Source of the DNA: Bacteroides sp.
Lineage (GTDB): Bacteria; Bacteroidota; Bacteroidia; Bacteroidales; Bacteroidaceae
Length of the DNA stretch: 64,000 bases
Direction: 5' to 3'
Assembly: GCF_028690125.1 (NCBI RefSeq)
Contig: NZ_JAQVBV010000019.1
Coordinates: 32,898-96,897, forward strand
In this document: positions 24,400-33,873 of the stretch, piece by piece
Layout of the letters: the number at the start of each line of letters is the position of its first letter
Position numbering within the stretch: position 1 is the stretch's first letter
Program-made: the position numbers and the translations under genes
The notes under the pieces: generated by a model
What the model saw: the letters and a program-made list of their open reading frames with translations, nothing else
Told to the model about the DNA's origin: nothing
The model's database searches: none

Positions 24400-25305
24400 C
24401 TATAAAGAGGTCGTTTTATATTTCCCCCCATCGTTAGGGCGTACATGAGTTACTGTATAATACCATCGGTTAGGTTTGGTACTTCCTTCCAATTTTGGCT
24501 TATCGGTTCTATAGTAAAGGCGATTAATGTTACTACATCCGTCATCAGCTTTACTAGCTGCATTATCCATAAATGTATAGTAGTATTGGTTTCTCGAGGT
24601 ATCATATCCTCTTCCTGTAATCACTATAAAATGGTCTGTACCATCAGAATTTGCATTCGAATCGGGATCATAATCAACTCCGACTATGATAACTCTTCTA
24701 GCATTGAGATGTTTGTCAATACATTCGATAGCATTTTTGTAATTTTCTGCCGGATTATCTCCCCAATTAGTTAAGAACCCTTTTGAACTATCCACCAATC
24801 TAAAGACGTTATCACTCTTCCCATAATTAGATTGTCCATATTTCGCCAGTGTTTGTTCACAAAGTACACGACAATTAGCACCTTCTACCCAACCCACAAA
24901 CTTGGTTTTATCCATTAATTCTATAGGAGCTTTAGAAGTAGGATTAGATCCATCTCCACCGCTAGTTCCACCGCCACCGCTGGTTCCACTTCCCCAGTAA
25001 CCGCTTCCCGATCCACTTCCCCAGTAACCACTTCCAAAACCACTACCATATTCATCAAATCCACTACCAAATTCGTCACAAGATCCTGCCCCACTACCAT
25101 AAATAGTCGTTTCTGGTGCTGTCCATCCCCAACCACATACATAGACAGCGTCTTTTAAAGCTCCTTGCTCGCAGAGTTTCAAAAAGACTGCTTCTGACAT
25201 ACAATCATTTGGCCCTGTACCTGTTCCTGAATTGTAACTTGATACCAAGAGAGCTTGATTGATTCCTTTTAATTTCAATTTTTCTGTTTTACTTTTCTTT
25301 TCCAT
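24400..25305 (-). CDS. Gly/Ser-repeat protein with C-terminal papain-like domain
   Basis: Three parts are visible. Residues 1-60: a charged leader-like start (MEKKSKTEKLKLKGINQALL) without a signal peptide, ending in CGWGWTAP. Residues 70-118: low-complexity repeats (GSGYWGSGSGSGYWGSG). Residues 130-290: a domain with GANCRVLCEQTLAKYG (Cys145/149), DGTDHFIVITGRGY (His225) and YYTFMDNAAS (Asp247/Asn248), in the order of a papain-like Cys-His-Asn/Asp triad. Three glycosyltransferase-type genes lie upstream in the same direction. It could be a modified exported peptide or protein, an effector, or a self-processing precursor. The family is not recognised. Confidence 0.55.
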   Translation of the reverse strand: MEKKSKTEKLKLKGINQALLVSSYNSGTGTGPNDCMSEAVFLKLCEQGALKDAVYVCGWGWTAPETTIYGSGAGSCDEFGSGFDEYGSGFGSGYWGSGSGSGYWGSGTSGGGGTSGGDGSNPTSKAPIELMDKTKFVGWVEGANCRVLCEQTLAKYGQSNYGKSDNVFRLVDSSKGFLTNWGDNPAENYKNAIECIDKHLNARRVIIVGVDYDPDSNANSDGTDHFIVITGRGYDTSRNQYYYTFMDNAASKADDGCSNINRLYYRTDKPKLEGSTKPNRWYYTVTHVRPNDGGKYKTTSL

Positions 25306-25368
25306 TTTACGTAAATTTTATTGTTTTATATACACGTTCTCTGACTTGAAAAACACCTGTTTCTAAGT

Positions 25369-26043
25369 TCAGATACTTTTTCTCCATGTTCCGGCGTGCA
25401 GATGGGCTGCGTAATCTCCAAAATGGCATGAAACCTCATTGTGATATGGCTGCTTACACCTCTTATCAGTATTTCTTAATAATGTTATGTCTGAATACAT
25501 ACTATAGTTATCCCAATAAATATCTGTCATTAATCCAGGACCTGTTATATCTAATATCTCCTGTTGAGATTTCAAGACTACCATAGCTCTTTTAGCCATC
25601 TCATCCATCATTTTGAGTAAAAAAGGATGTTTAGGCATTCCACCGAACATATAATTGGCTATTCGAAGTTGATACCTTAGATTCAAAGCTTCTTGTTCTG
25701 ATTGACAGACCGTTTTCTCTTCACCTAAAATCAAACTGTATTTCCTCAACTCATCAAGCGGCTTTAGACTTAACATGTCTAAATCCATATAGAAACCTCC
25801 AAAGAGGTATACAAGAACTATTCTTAAAAAGTCTGCTTTTTGCACATTATAACAGAACGAGTTATAGATATTGATGTATTCGGGTAGATATTGGGTTAAA
25901 ATATTTTCAGCATCATCCTTATTGTATAATCGAATATTCCATCCTAGATGGTTTTCTTGTATTTTTTGTTTGCATTTCTCAAATAGTTCGGGAAATGGTT
26001 CATCTTTACGAAGAAAGATTAAATGTATATTCTTGGGAATCAT
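25369..26043 (-). CDS. GT32-family glycosyltransferase
   Basis: It begins MIPKNIHLIFLRKDEPFPE and carries NVQKADFLRIVLVYLFGGFY followed by MDLDM, the DxD-type sugar-nucleotide site of the OCH1/capsular glycosyltransferase family (GT32). Length of 224 residues fits. It lies directly upstream of the Gly/Ser-repeat gene and 20 bases downstream of a paralogue, suggesting that both may decorate the same acceptor. Confidence 0.8.
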   Translation of the reverse strand: MIPKNIHLIFLRKDEPFPELFEKCKQKIQENHLGWNIRLYNKDDAENILTQYLPEYINIYNSFCYNVQKADFLRIVLVYLFGGFYMDLDMLSLKPLDELRKYSLILGEEKTVCQSEQEALNLRYQLRIANYMFGGMPKHPFLLKMMDEMAKRAMVVLKSQQEILDITGPGLMTDIYWDNYSMYSDITLLRNTDKRCKQPYHNEVSCHFGDYAAHLHAGTWRKSI

Positions 26044-26063
26044 TATTTATTTTCTTTATGAGG

Positions 26064-26765
26064 TTATTTACCAAACCAAGTACCATAGAAATAGTGTATA
26101 GCATGAGCCTGATTAATGCGCTCTTCCATTTCTTTAGAAATTTGGTTGTTTTTAATTCTGTCTACTTCTCCTTGTACGATAGGATATATCGTTTTTGATT
26201 CGAGGATACGTACATTCTCTTCTTGTGGGAATGCATCATATGCGTGTGTCAGTAAAAAAGGTCCTGTGGAGTTCAATATATCAAAACCATTATTCACTAC
26301 TCTTCCTCCCGGATAATTTATCAATCTTTCAGTTACAAAATTGATAAAATCATTATTGGGTGTTGATGCCATGAAAGCGTTGCAAATAATATGTTTGAGA
26401 CCAAAACGTTTAGCATGCCAGTCAGGTTCTTTTCCTGCGATGAAATCTGCTCCTTTTAATAAAAACTCAATATTTTCGAGGCATTCAAAATCCATGTCTA
26501 CATATAGTCCTCCATAAACCTTTAAGAGAAGATAGCGTATTGCGTCTGCTCTTTGTATATTACAAGGGTATGCATCATACTTCTCCGTAAATTCAGGGAA
26601 ATGTTCGCAAACAAATTCTCTATTCATTTCGTCTGTCCATAGAATGTATTCCCAATCTGGTAAAAACTCTTTCCACGTTTGTGATAATTGATCAAAAGGA
26701 GAAAGAATATCTTCATTCTTCCATGTTTGATGGATAATTCGGGGTATTTTTAAAATGTCTTCCAT
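26064..26765 (-). CDS. GT32-family glycosyltransferase
   Basis: The hallmark IPRIIHQTWKNEDILSPFDQ start, NIQRADAIRYLLLKVYGGLY and VDMDFECL give a GT32 enzyme with DxD. It is a diverged paralogue of the following gene. The C-terminal INQAHAIHYFYGTWFGK helix-strand is typical. Cytosolic, no TM segment. Acceptor unknown; the adjacent Ser-rich protein is a candidate. Confidence 0.85.
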   Translation of the reverse strand: MEDILKIPRIIHQTWKNEDILSPFDQLSQTWKEFLPDWEYILWTDEMNREFVCEHFPEFTEKYDAYPCNIQRADAIRYLLLKVYGGLYVDMDFECLENIEFLLKGADFIAGKEPDWHAKRFGLKHIICNAFMASTPNNDFINFVTERLINYPGGRVVNNGFDILNSTGPFLLTHAYDAFPQEENVRILESKTIYPIVQGEVDRIKNNQISKEMEERINQAHAIHYFYGTWFGK

Positions 26766-26795
26766 ACTTTTTCTGAATTATGTTTTATATTTAAA

Positions 26796-28217
26796 TTAAT
26801 TGATGTATATTAAACCATTGTAAAATAGAGATTCTAATTCTATCAGAATTAATTTGTAGATTTCTTCTTTATCTTTGTTGATTGTAGATGAAAAACAGGG
26901 TAATAGTTCATCGAACAAACTTTTGAATGATTTCTTTTCTTCTAACAGTATCAATATGTTGCGGCATAAGTCGTTAATGATAAACTCTTTAACTCCTTCA
27001 TAGAGCAAGCATGGAATACATGCTACATCATAGTGTTCTAAATTGATATCTTTATTTATACGTTCTTTAAGTATACCTTTGGCTTCTACTGGCCAATGCT
27101 CTGGAATTTCATAAATTGATAGATGGGGATTCCTCCTGATTATAAATGAATATTGCTCCTCTTTTCCTGCGTTTAGAAAAATAGGGTAGGCAGATAAACG
27201 TTCTTCTAAATTATATAAATAGTTGTTAGATAGCTTTTCCCATTCTTCAGATAAAGAAAGGAGAAAATCCTGATAGGATGCAATGCACAACTGTATACTC
27301 AAATCTGGTAAAACAGCATGCTTAGTCTCGTTTTGCATCCGCTTATGATTATGTCTAAACAACTCTATTATCCTCTTATAATAATCAGGGTACTTATTCA
27401 ATAAAGTTTTACCAAGAAGTTCACATATCCGCAGGTTCCTCTTATGCCCACCCAAAATATGCATTAATTTCGTATTATTATATGAATAAAAATCACAGAA
27501 TTCCTTATAACAATACCCATTATCACGTACACTGTGATCAAGTATAGTCCTCACAGATTTGTTGTGCATTTTGGTAATGGCATAAAACAGTATTTGTTCA
27601 AAGAGAATATTATTATTAATATTTATCCGGTGGCTATCCATGTCGTTCAAGTGATTGCTCTCAATAATATGAAAAGCAATTTGACAATATTCCTTTATGA
27701 AATCTAAATCATTACCACCAAGAACTCCCGCATTATAGGAACCTATAGAATCTTTGTCCAGTTCCTCTTTCAGATTGCTTGGTAGTGAAATACCTCTTTG
27801 GAGAACATCATTCATCATATTCTTATAATAACTGCTCCCTATTTCCAAGTTTTGAGCAATCAATCCGCTCTTTTCGACTTCGCAACTTAATCTCTCAGGC
27901 AAATAAACATCTCCATCCACATGGATAAAAGGTTCTTTTTGAAGCGAGTAAGTTATAACTTTGGGATATGCCCAATGAGGCTCCGGGCAAAGTAAATTAT
28001 CATATTTAATAATCACATCCTTATATGGGAGCCCCAATAACTCGGCAAATACTTTGCATCCATTCGAATCTGTATACAATACAACATTTTCATAATGTTC
28101 TTTTAAACTAAGGCAACTTAATGCCCAAGACATTAAATGATATTGTGGATTAACCCATCCAAAGCTATTCTCCAGCAAAGACTTATTACATGTCCAAAAA
28201 GTTTGTACTACTTTCAT
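26796..28217 (-). CDS. DUF6734-type glycosyltransferase-like protein
   Basis: The N-terminus VVQTFWTCNKSLLENSFGWV, then SWALSCLSLKEHYENVVLYT and KEPFIHVDGDVYLPERL (a DxD-like DGD) match the DUF6734 family of Bacteroidetes, which have a GT-A-like fold and sit in clusters with modified exported proteins. Residues 285-473 form a helical C-terminal domain with unknown role. It is first in the four-gene minus-strand cluster. Confidence 0.7.
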   Translation of the reverse strand: MKVVQTFWTCNKSLLENSFGWVNPQYHLMSWALSCLSLKEHYENVVLYTDSNGCKVFAELLGLPYKDVIIKYDNLLCPEPHWAYPKVITYSLQKEPFIHVDGDVYLPERLSCEVEKSGLIAQNLEIGSSYYKNMMNDVLQRGISLPSNLKEELDKDSIGSYNAGVLGGNDLDFIKEYCQIAFHIIESNHLNDMDSHRININNNILFEQILFYAITKMHNKSVRTILDHSVRDNGYCYKEFCDFYSYNNTKLMHILGGHKRNLRICELLGKTLLNKYPDYYKRIIELFRHNHKRMQNETKHAVLPDLSIQLCIASYQDFLLSLSEEWEKLSNNYLYNLEERLSAYPIFLNAGKEEQYSFIIRRNPHLSIYEIPEHWPVEAKGILKERINKDINLEHYDVACIPCLLYEGVKEFIINDLCRNILILLEEKKSFKSLFDELLPCFSSTINKDKEEIYKLILIELESLFYNGLIYIN

Positions 28218-28333
28218 ATCTTTATTTTTTTAATAAAAACAATATGTATATAATGATTAATTTCATATTTTTAAAGACACACTACAAACGGATATATTTT
28301 TCAAATATCAGTTTTCAAACTATTTCTAGTAGA

Positions 28334-28813
28334 TTATAAATTAAGTTCCTTATATAATTTCTTACGGTCATAAGAAATGCGACTTTTAACAGTTCCTATA
28401 GGAATATTAAGAAATTCACTTATTTCCTTATAGGAATAACCTTTAGAAAAATAGATCATACAATCTATACATTTTGTCTTTTCAAAACATCGCCGAATAC
28501 CTGCCAGTACTTCATGGAATAAAGTTAAGTCTGAAGCATTACATGATGAGATATTTTCCATCGCCATATCATAACATACAAAATTTATGATGGATTTTCG
28601 GTTATACATTGTAATGTATAAATTCTCCATGATTACCACACACCATGGTTTCAGAGATCTGCTACAATCAAATTTATCACGATTGATCAGTAATCGATAT
28701 ACAGTATCACCCGCTAAATCTTCTGCATCTTCTCGAGTTCTGCAATATTTTCTTGCCATACGCAATATCCAGGGATATATTTCAGACAGTTCCTTATCAA
28801 AGTCCATCGCCAA
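28334..28813 (-). CDS. RNA polymerase ECF-type sigma factor
   Basis: Region 2 is visible as YPWILRMARKYCRTREDAED-LAGDTVYRLL and region 4 as KGYSYKEISEFLNIPIGTVK-SRISYDRKKL. Length (159 residues) is that of a minimal ECF sigma factor. There is no FecR-like anti-sigma gene; instead the upstream gene overlaps by 17 bases and encodes a Cys-rich coiled-coil protein. It may control the glycosyltransferase cluster downstream; that is inference from position. Confidence 0.85.
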   Translation of the reverse strand: MAMDFDKELSEIYPWILRMARKYCRTREDAEDLAGDTVYRLLINRDKFDCSRSLKPWCVVIMENLYITMYNRKSIINFVCYDMAMENISSCNASDLTLFHEVLAGIRRCFEKTKCIDCMIYFSKGYSYKEISEFLNIPIGTVKSRISYDRKKLYKELNL

Positions 28814-29084
28814 TCCTCCTGGTTAAGTGCATACAAGGCTTTCCATTTATACACTGTTCCACATACCGCCGATGTGCAACGCTCTGATCATACAAATCTT
28901 TTGCTGAATGTTCTATCGAATCAATAAGAATGCCCACTTCAGGGGGAAAGGAAGCAATCAAATTCTTTACTTCAGATAATTCTTCGGTTATCCGGTCGCA
29001 TTTAATCTCTAGTTTTTCAAGTTTTGATAACAAATTACTGCATAAACTACAATTTAAGCAATACAAATCTCTTTTTTTATTCAT
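28797..29084 (-). CDS. Cys-rich coiled-coil protein, possible sigma-factor partner
   Basis: A 95-residue soluble protein: an N-terminal LYCLNCSLCSNLL cluster, a heptad coil (KLEKLEIKCDRITEELSEVK) and a C-terminal VEQCINGKPCMH with Cys and His. The Cys/His pattern is reminiscent of zinc-binding anti-sigma factors but does not match the ZAS motif closely. The 17-base overlap with the sigma gene suggests coupled synthesis. No family recognised. Confidence 0.5.
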   Translation of the reverse strand: MNKKRDLYCLNCSLCSNLLSKLEKLEIKCDRITEELSEVKNLIASFPPEVGILIDSIEHSAKDLYDQSVAHRRYVEQCINGKPCMHLTRRIGDGL

Positions 29085-29169
29085 GACAAAGGTTGTTGTG
29101 TTTTTTATTGGAGACTACTAACTACCTTTAAATTTGTTCGATTTACTTATAAAAAAAATCGAACCGTTT

Positions 29170-29784
29170 TCAAAATGTAATAAAAATATATGTTTTTCTT
29201 TTTCTAATAGATATTTTTATATACGCCTGGTGAACAATATTAGCATATACAGCAGAATTTGTATAATGTGAATCAATATTTATCTTGAAAAATGTCATTA
29301 AGAAAGCAATTTCAGAATCAAAAGAAGCTTGTATCTCTTCAGGGGTACTTCTTTTAAAATCTCCAATCTCCCCAGAACGTCTTTCCTCATTCCTTTTATG
29401 CTCGAAAATGGCAGTATGCAACATATTATCCAGCTTTTCCCTGACTTGATTATCATCCAACTTATATATATCAACATCCATAATTCGAAAAATGTCACGA
29501 ACTTCACTATAGCTATTGATTACAATGAGATTCTTGCATATATTCAAAAGTAACAATTTGGTATTTTCTTTCGTCAGATCCTCTTTATCCATAAGCAAAG
29601 CTTTCATTCCTATAGGGCTAACGATAGACCTGTAATCTATAATGAGCTTGGATGCACGTTCTTTCAATTGTACATCAGAGGCTGTTTCACTATGAGAAAG
29701 CAGACAATGATAGTTTCCACATGAAATTTCAATAAAATCATTCAGCGATATCTGGTTTAATCTTTCTATCATGACATTTTCCAT
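29170..29784 (-). CDS. hypothetical protein of mobile-element origin
   Basis: A 204-residue helical, soluble protein; SPIGMKALLMDKEDLTKENT and HTAIFEHKRNEERRSGEIGD look like a phage-type protein of unknown role. The integrase remnant 130 bases away supports an origin in a decayed element. The basic, aromatic C-terminus (IRKRKTYIFITF) may be out of register with the ancestral end. Confidence 0.4.
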   Translation of the reverse strand: MENVMIERLNQISLNDFIEISCGNYHCLLSHSETASDVQLKERASKLIIDYRSIVSPIGMKALLMDKEDLTKENTKLLLLNICKNLIVINSYSEVRDIFRIMDVDIYKLDDNQVREKLDNMLHTAIFEHKRNEERRSGEIGDFKRSTPEEIQASFDSEIAFLMTFFKINIDSHYTNSAVYANIVHQAYIKISIRKRKTYIFITF

Positions 29785-29910
29785 CTTTTATAATTCTCGA
29801 AATCACGGTTATTAGCATCATCACAGTTACTATTTTATGCTCTTTTTCAATCTAGAATAATCATTGAATATAATTGTATTTTCTACAGAAGCTGAAACAT
29901 TTTGAGGTGA

Positions 29911-30126
29911 GAATGGAATAAAAACTTATTAAATCAATTAAATATAGCTAATCTATTCATTACAATCGTTCCTGCAAAAGTTTTAGCTGATGAAAAACAT
30001 AAAATAAGAATTGCAATATCACACAACTGGGATACACGATACATACCAACCGATTTAGTTATAGACTTAATTAATAAACTCAAGAATAGGAAAGTGGTTA
30101 AGCGAACAGATAAAAAGAAATCATGA
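29911..30126 (+). pseudogene. tyrosine integrase N-terminal remnant
   Basis: In one frame the bases translate to VPAKVLADEKHKIRIAISHN, then WDTRYIPTDLVIDLINKLKN and RKVVKRTDKKKS followed by a stop. This is the arm-binding N-terminal domain of Bacteroides integrases (PAKVLxxxxHKIRIxxxHN.xTRYIxTDxxI). No in-frame start or catalytic domain remains. The rest of 29785-30589 is AT-rich with no gene I can support. Confidence 0.7.
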
Positions 30127-30589
30127 GACTAAACTCAAAAGTGCACTATGCATCTTGTCCTACTATAGGTGGTTCTTTTCTAACTAAATAGAAGAAGAAC
30201 CACTAAAATCAGGACGATACAATGAATGATGCGGAAAGGTGGAGTATGTTAATACACTCACCTACTCTCAATTAGTTAAAGTAACAACTATTACATACTA
30301 ATTTTCTCAAAAGATTTATATACAAAGGACTATTCACACCCTAAATAAATTTCAAACCTCTTTCATTTTTCTTATATCATACATAGTTAAGTACACTCCA
30401 TAAAAGATTCAATTTATATATGTTTTCTTATTCCATAAAACACCCCACATACTATTATCCTGAAAATAGAAATACTCATTACTCACAATTGAATTTATAA
30501 AAATGAACTTTTGATCTAATAGTAAGTTTGCTAGGAATGGAATAATCTTTTTTGTTATTTTGCATACAAAATTGAAAACTGATTAAAAG

Positions 30590-32716
30590 ATGGATTGGAT
30601 TAGCATTAATTTGAATTTTCCTATAACCAACCCTACATGGATATTTTTCCTTGTACTCATTATTATATTATTTGCTCCCATATTGCTAAACAAACTTCAT
30701 ATTCCACATATCATCGGTATGATATTAGCAGGATTAATTATTGGCGAACATGGTTTTAATATCTTAACCCGCGATAACAGTTTTGAATTATTTGGAAAGG
30801 TAGGACTCTACTACATAATGTTTTTAGCGGGATTAGACATGAATATGGAAGATTTTAAAGAAAATCGAAGCAAAGCACTTGTATTGGGAATATTAGCTTT
30901 TATAGTTCCAATTACAATAGGTTTCGTAGCAAACATAACATATCTGAGATATAGTGTTATCACTTCTATTTTACTAGCAAGTATGTATGCATCACATACA
31001 TTAGTTACATATCCAATCATCACACGGTATGGTATGTCACGCCATCGTAGTGTAAGTATTGCTGTAGGAGGTACAGCAGTAACAGACACACTTACATTAT
31101 TAGTATTAGCTGTAATAAGTGGGTTGTATAAAGGAGAATCAGGAGAATTATTTTGGATTTGGCTTGTATTAAAGGTCCTCTTTTTAGGAACACTCATTAC
31201 ATTTTTCTTTCCATATATCGGTCGTTGGTTCTTCCGTAGATATAATGACAATGTTATGCAATTCATATTCGTACTTGCCATAGTATTCTTAGGTGCAGGA
31301 TTAATGGAATTCATAGGAATGGAAGGTATTCTTGGCGCTTTCTTGGTTGGACTTGTACTGAACCGTCTTATTCCTGATATCTCTCCATTGATGAATCGTC
31401 TAAAATTTGTAGGCAATGCGCTCTTCATCCCCTACTTTTTGATTGGAGTAGGAATGTTAATAAATATACATGTAATTTTTGGGCATGGAGAAGTGCTAAA
31501 AGTAGCAACTATAATGATTATTATGGCTTTGACAGGAAAATGGATTGCATGTTGGCTAACACAAAAAATCTATAAAATGTCAAATATTGAAAGAGATTTA
31601 ATGTATGGTCTAAGTAATGCACAAGCTGCTGCCACTCTAGCAGCCGTTTTAATCGGTTATAATATTATTCTGCCTAATGGCGAACGCCTATTAAATGACG
31701 ATGTATTGAATGGAACTATACTATTAATCCTTATTACATGCATAGTCAGTTCATTAATAACTGAACACACAATACATAAAATTACAATGGATGGATTTCA
31801 AATCGAAAAGGATAATTTTATAGACACTGAAAAAATACTGATTCCCATTGCTAACCCAAATACAATTGAGAATTTAGTAAATCTTTCAATTATGATATGC
31901 AATCCCAAATTAAAAGATAATCTCCATACATTAAATGTTATTAATGATGATAATACTTCTGAAAAGCTGAAACAAAGAAGTAAGCACTTCTTAGACCAAG
32001 CTGTTTCAACAGCACAAATCGCAAATATGCCCATGAAAAGAATCAGCCGATATGATTTTGATATTGCTTCTGGGATAATCCATGCCATTAAGGAATATCA
32101 GATAACAAGTGTTATCATAGGTCTACATCATAAACTAAATGTAACAGATTCATTCTTCGGAATGATCACAGAAAATTTATTAAAAAATCTACATTATGAA
32201 ATCATGATAGCTAGATTTTTAGTGCCGATCAATACACTAAAAAAAATCATTATTGCAGTTCCTCCAAAAGCAGAATATGAATCAGGTTTTTCTAAATGGG
32301 TAGAGCATTTTTGTAGAATGAGTAATACTTTAAAATGTCGAGTACATTTTTTTGCAAACTCAGAAACAACCTTGTGCATACAAACATTAATAAAAAAGAA
32401 ACACGGACAAACTTTAACTGACTTTTCTTCTTTAGACAATTGGGATGACTTGCTAATAATCACACAGCAAGTGAGTTATGATCATTTATTAGTTATTATA
32501 AGTGCACATCATGGGACACTATCGCACGATAATTCTTTTGATTTACTCTCTAAACAGTTAGAGAAATATTTTTCAAATAATAGCTTCGTCATTGTATATC
32601 CTAACCAACAAGAGAAAGTACAATATACCCCATTTCCGTCTAACTTAAATAATAATGAGCCACAACATTATGAAAAAATCGGTAAACGGTTTTATAAATG
32701 GATTACAAAAGAATAA
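30590..32716 (+). CDS. CPA2-family cation:proton antiporter with USP-like C-terminus
   Basis: Twelve or so TM helices occupy residues 1-395, with the family patterns LNKLHIPHIIGMILAGLIIG, YYIMFLAGLDMN and FIGMEGILGAFLVGLVLNRL. The cytosolic 300-residue tail has two universal-stress-protein-like halves (IPIANPNTIENLVNLSIMI and ITSVIIGLHHKLN). It would exchange Na+ or K+ for H+ across the inner membrane. First gene of the host core block; its own promoter region lies in the AT-rich stretch upstream. Confidence 0.9.
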   Translation: MDWISINLNFPITNPTWIFFLVLIIILFAPILLNKLHIPHIIGMILAGLIIGEHGFNILTRDNSFELFGKVGLYYIMFLAGLDMNMEDFKENRSKALVLGILAFIVPITIGFVANITYLRYSVITSILLASMYASHTLVTYPIITRYGMSRHRSVSIAVGGTAVTDTLTLLVLAVISGLYKGESGELFWIWLVLKVLFLGTLITFFFPYIGRWFFRRYNDNVMQFIFVLAIVFLGAGLMEFIGMEGILGAFLVGLVLNRLIPDISPLMNRLKFVGNALFIPYFLIGVGMLINIHVIFGHGEVLKVATIMIIMALTGKWIACWLTQKIYKMSNIERDLMYGLSNAQAAATLAAVLIGYNIILPNGERLLNDDVLNGTILLILITCIVSSLITEHTIHKITMDGFQIEKDNFIDTEKILIPIANPNTIENLVNLSIMICNPKLKDNLHTLNVINDDNTSEKLKQRSKHFLDQAVSTAQIANMPMKRISRYDFDIASGIIHAIKEYQITSVIIGLHHKLNVTDSFFGMITENLLKNLHYEIMIARFLVPINTLKKIIIAVPPKAEYESGFSKWVEHFCRMSNTLKCRVHFFANSETTLCIQTLIKKKHGQTLTDFSSLDNWDDLLIITQQVSYDHLLVIISAHHGTLSHDNSFDLLSKQLEKYFSNNSFVIVYPNQQEKVQYTPFPSNLNNNEPQHYEKIGKRFYKWITKE

Positions 32717-32869
32717 TATAGAGATTTTACATATAAGTTGCTTTTTACATAATACATTATCCCATTCTCTAAAACATTATGCCTACGAAATAAATCAACT
32801 ATATAAATATGCTAATCCATTCAATTTATATAAGTTGTTTTTGTACTTTTGCATTGAAAAGTCTCAAGA

Positions 32870-33076
32870 ATGGAATACAACGTAGAAGAACTTAAAAATG
32901 CATTGATAGAAAAATGCAGAAATGAAAGCATAATATATGCTATGGTAGCAGTAAATCGAAACACAAAAGAGATTATTCTACCTAAATCCCTACAAGATGT
33001 ATTGGATAATCCCAATTATTATGTATGCACTTGTAGAAAAGTAGAAGAAAACTACCAAATAAAAGAGGAGAAATAA
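32870..33076 (+). CDS. small hypothetical protein
   Basis: A 68-residue soluble protein (MEYNVEELKNALIEKCRNES, later NPNYYVCTCRKVEENYQ). A TACTTTTG -7 box at 32844-32851 lies just upstream. It has coding-like composition and an isolated position after the antiporter gene. No family recognised. Confidence 0.5.
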   Translation: MEYNVEELKNALIEKCRNESIIYAMVAVNRNTKEIILPKSLQDVLDNPNYYVCTCRKVEENYQIKEEK

Positions 33077-33307
33077 TGTTTTTTCACATTATATATTCTT
33101 TTTATGTTTTTTCCTATAAATTTATATTTAAATATTTACATTAATTATACAAGTAATATTATTTATATACATCTGATGTTTAAAATGTCTACAAAACTGT
33201 CCTCAAAGAAACCTCACAATTTTATAAATAATCTTTTAAAATCAAATAAGTAGAACACAAAAATTAATTATTAATGCGAATCAGCAGTTGAATACTGATT
33301 CTTTGTT

Positions 33308-33685
33308 TTAAAAAATTAGATAAATGAATGCGATGGCAATTTTCCCCATCGTATATACTAAAAGTCCAGATGTAGATCTGACTTTCATCGCTCTTTGAAT
33401 ATTTATTTTTTCATTCAGCCAGTTGAAAAATGATTCTATAGGCTGTCTGACCTTAGACACAGCTGTCGAAAATAAGTCTCCTTCCACTTTCTCTCTTTGG
33501 GTAATTACTGGCAACTCACCTTTAATTGCTTTCACGGGAGTGAGCATCGTTAGTTCTTGTTGTTGCTTCTTTTCTTCCCGGAATGAGAAGTCTGAATAGA
33601 TTTTATCAAGAAAGATGTCTCTGTTTATCAGACTATCAGTAGCTTCTCTTTTGAGTACTGTCAGATCATCAACAAGTGGTTTCAA
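33308..33685 (-). pseudogene. transposase C-terminal fragment
   Basis: The translation contains DKIYSDFSFREEKKQQQELT, KVRQPIESFFNWLNEKINIQ and RAMKVRSTSGLLVYTMGKIA, the end of a DDE transposase common in Bacteroides (IS982-like by its QPIESFFNWLNE motif). The upstream two thirds, with the first two catalytic Asp, are missing, and no inverted repeats are recognisable. The gaps on both sides (33077-33307, 33686-33873) show nothing else. Confidence 0.7.
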
Positions 33686-33873
33686 CTACTGATTCACATT
33701 AGTAATATCTCATTTAATTAAATTCACTTTTAGTTCTTTATATCTAGTATTGATCGCTATATTTAATCCTTTGAATGAGTAATCATCATTACTATATTAA
33801 TCTCTATTAGAATAACTATAGTTATAATCTTTCCAATTGTTATTTTTGTAAAATTACAATATTCATAAAATTT

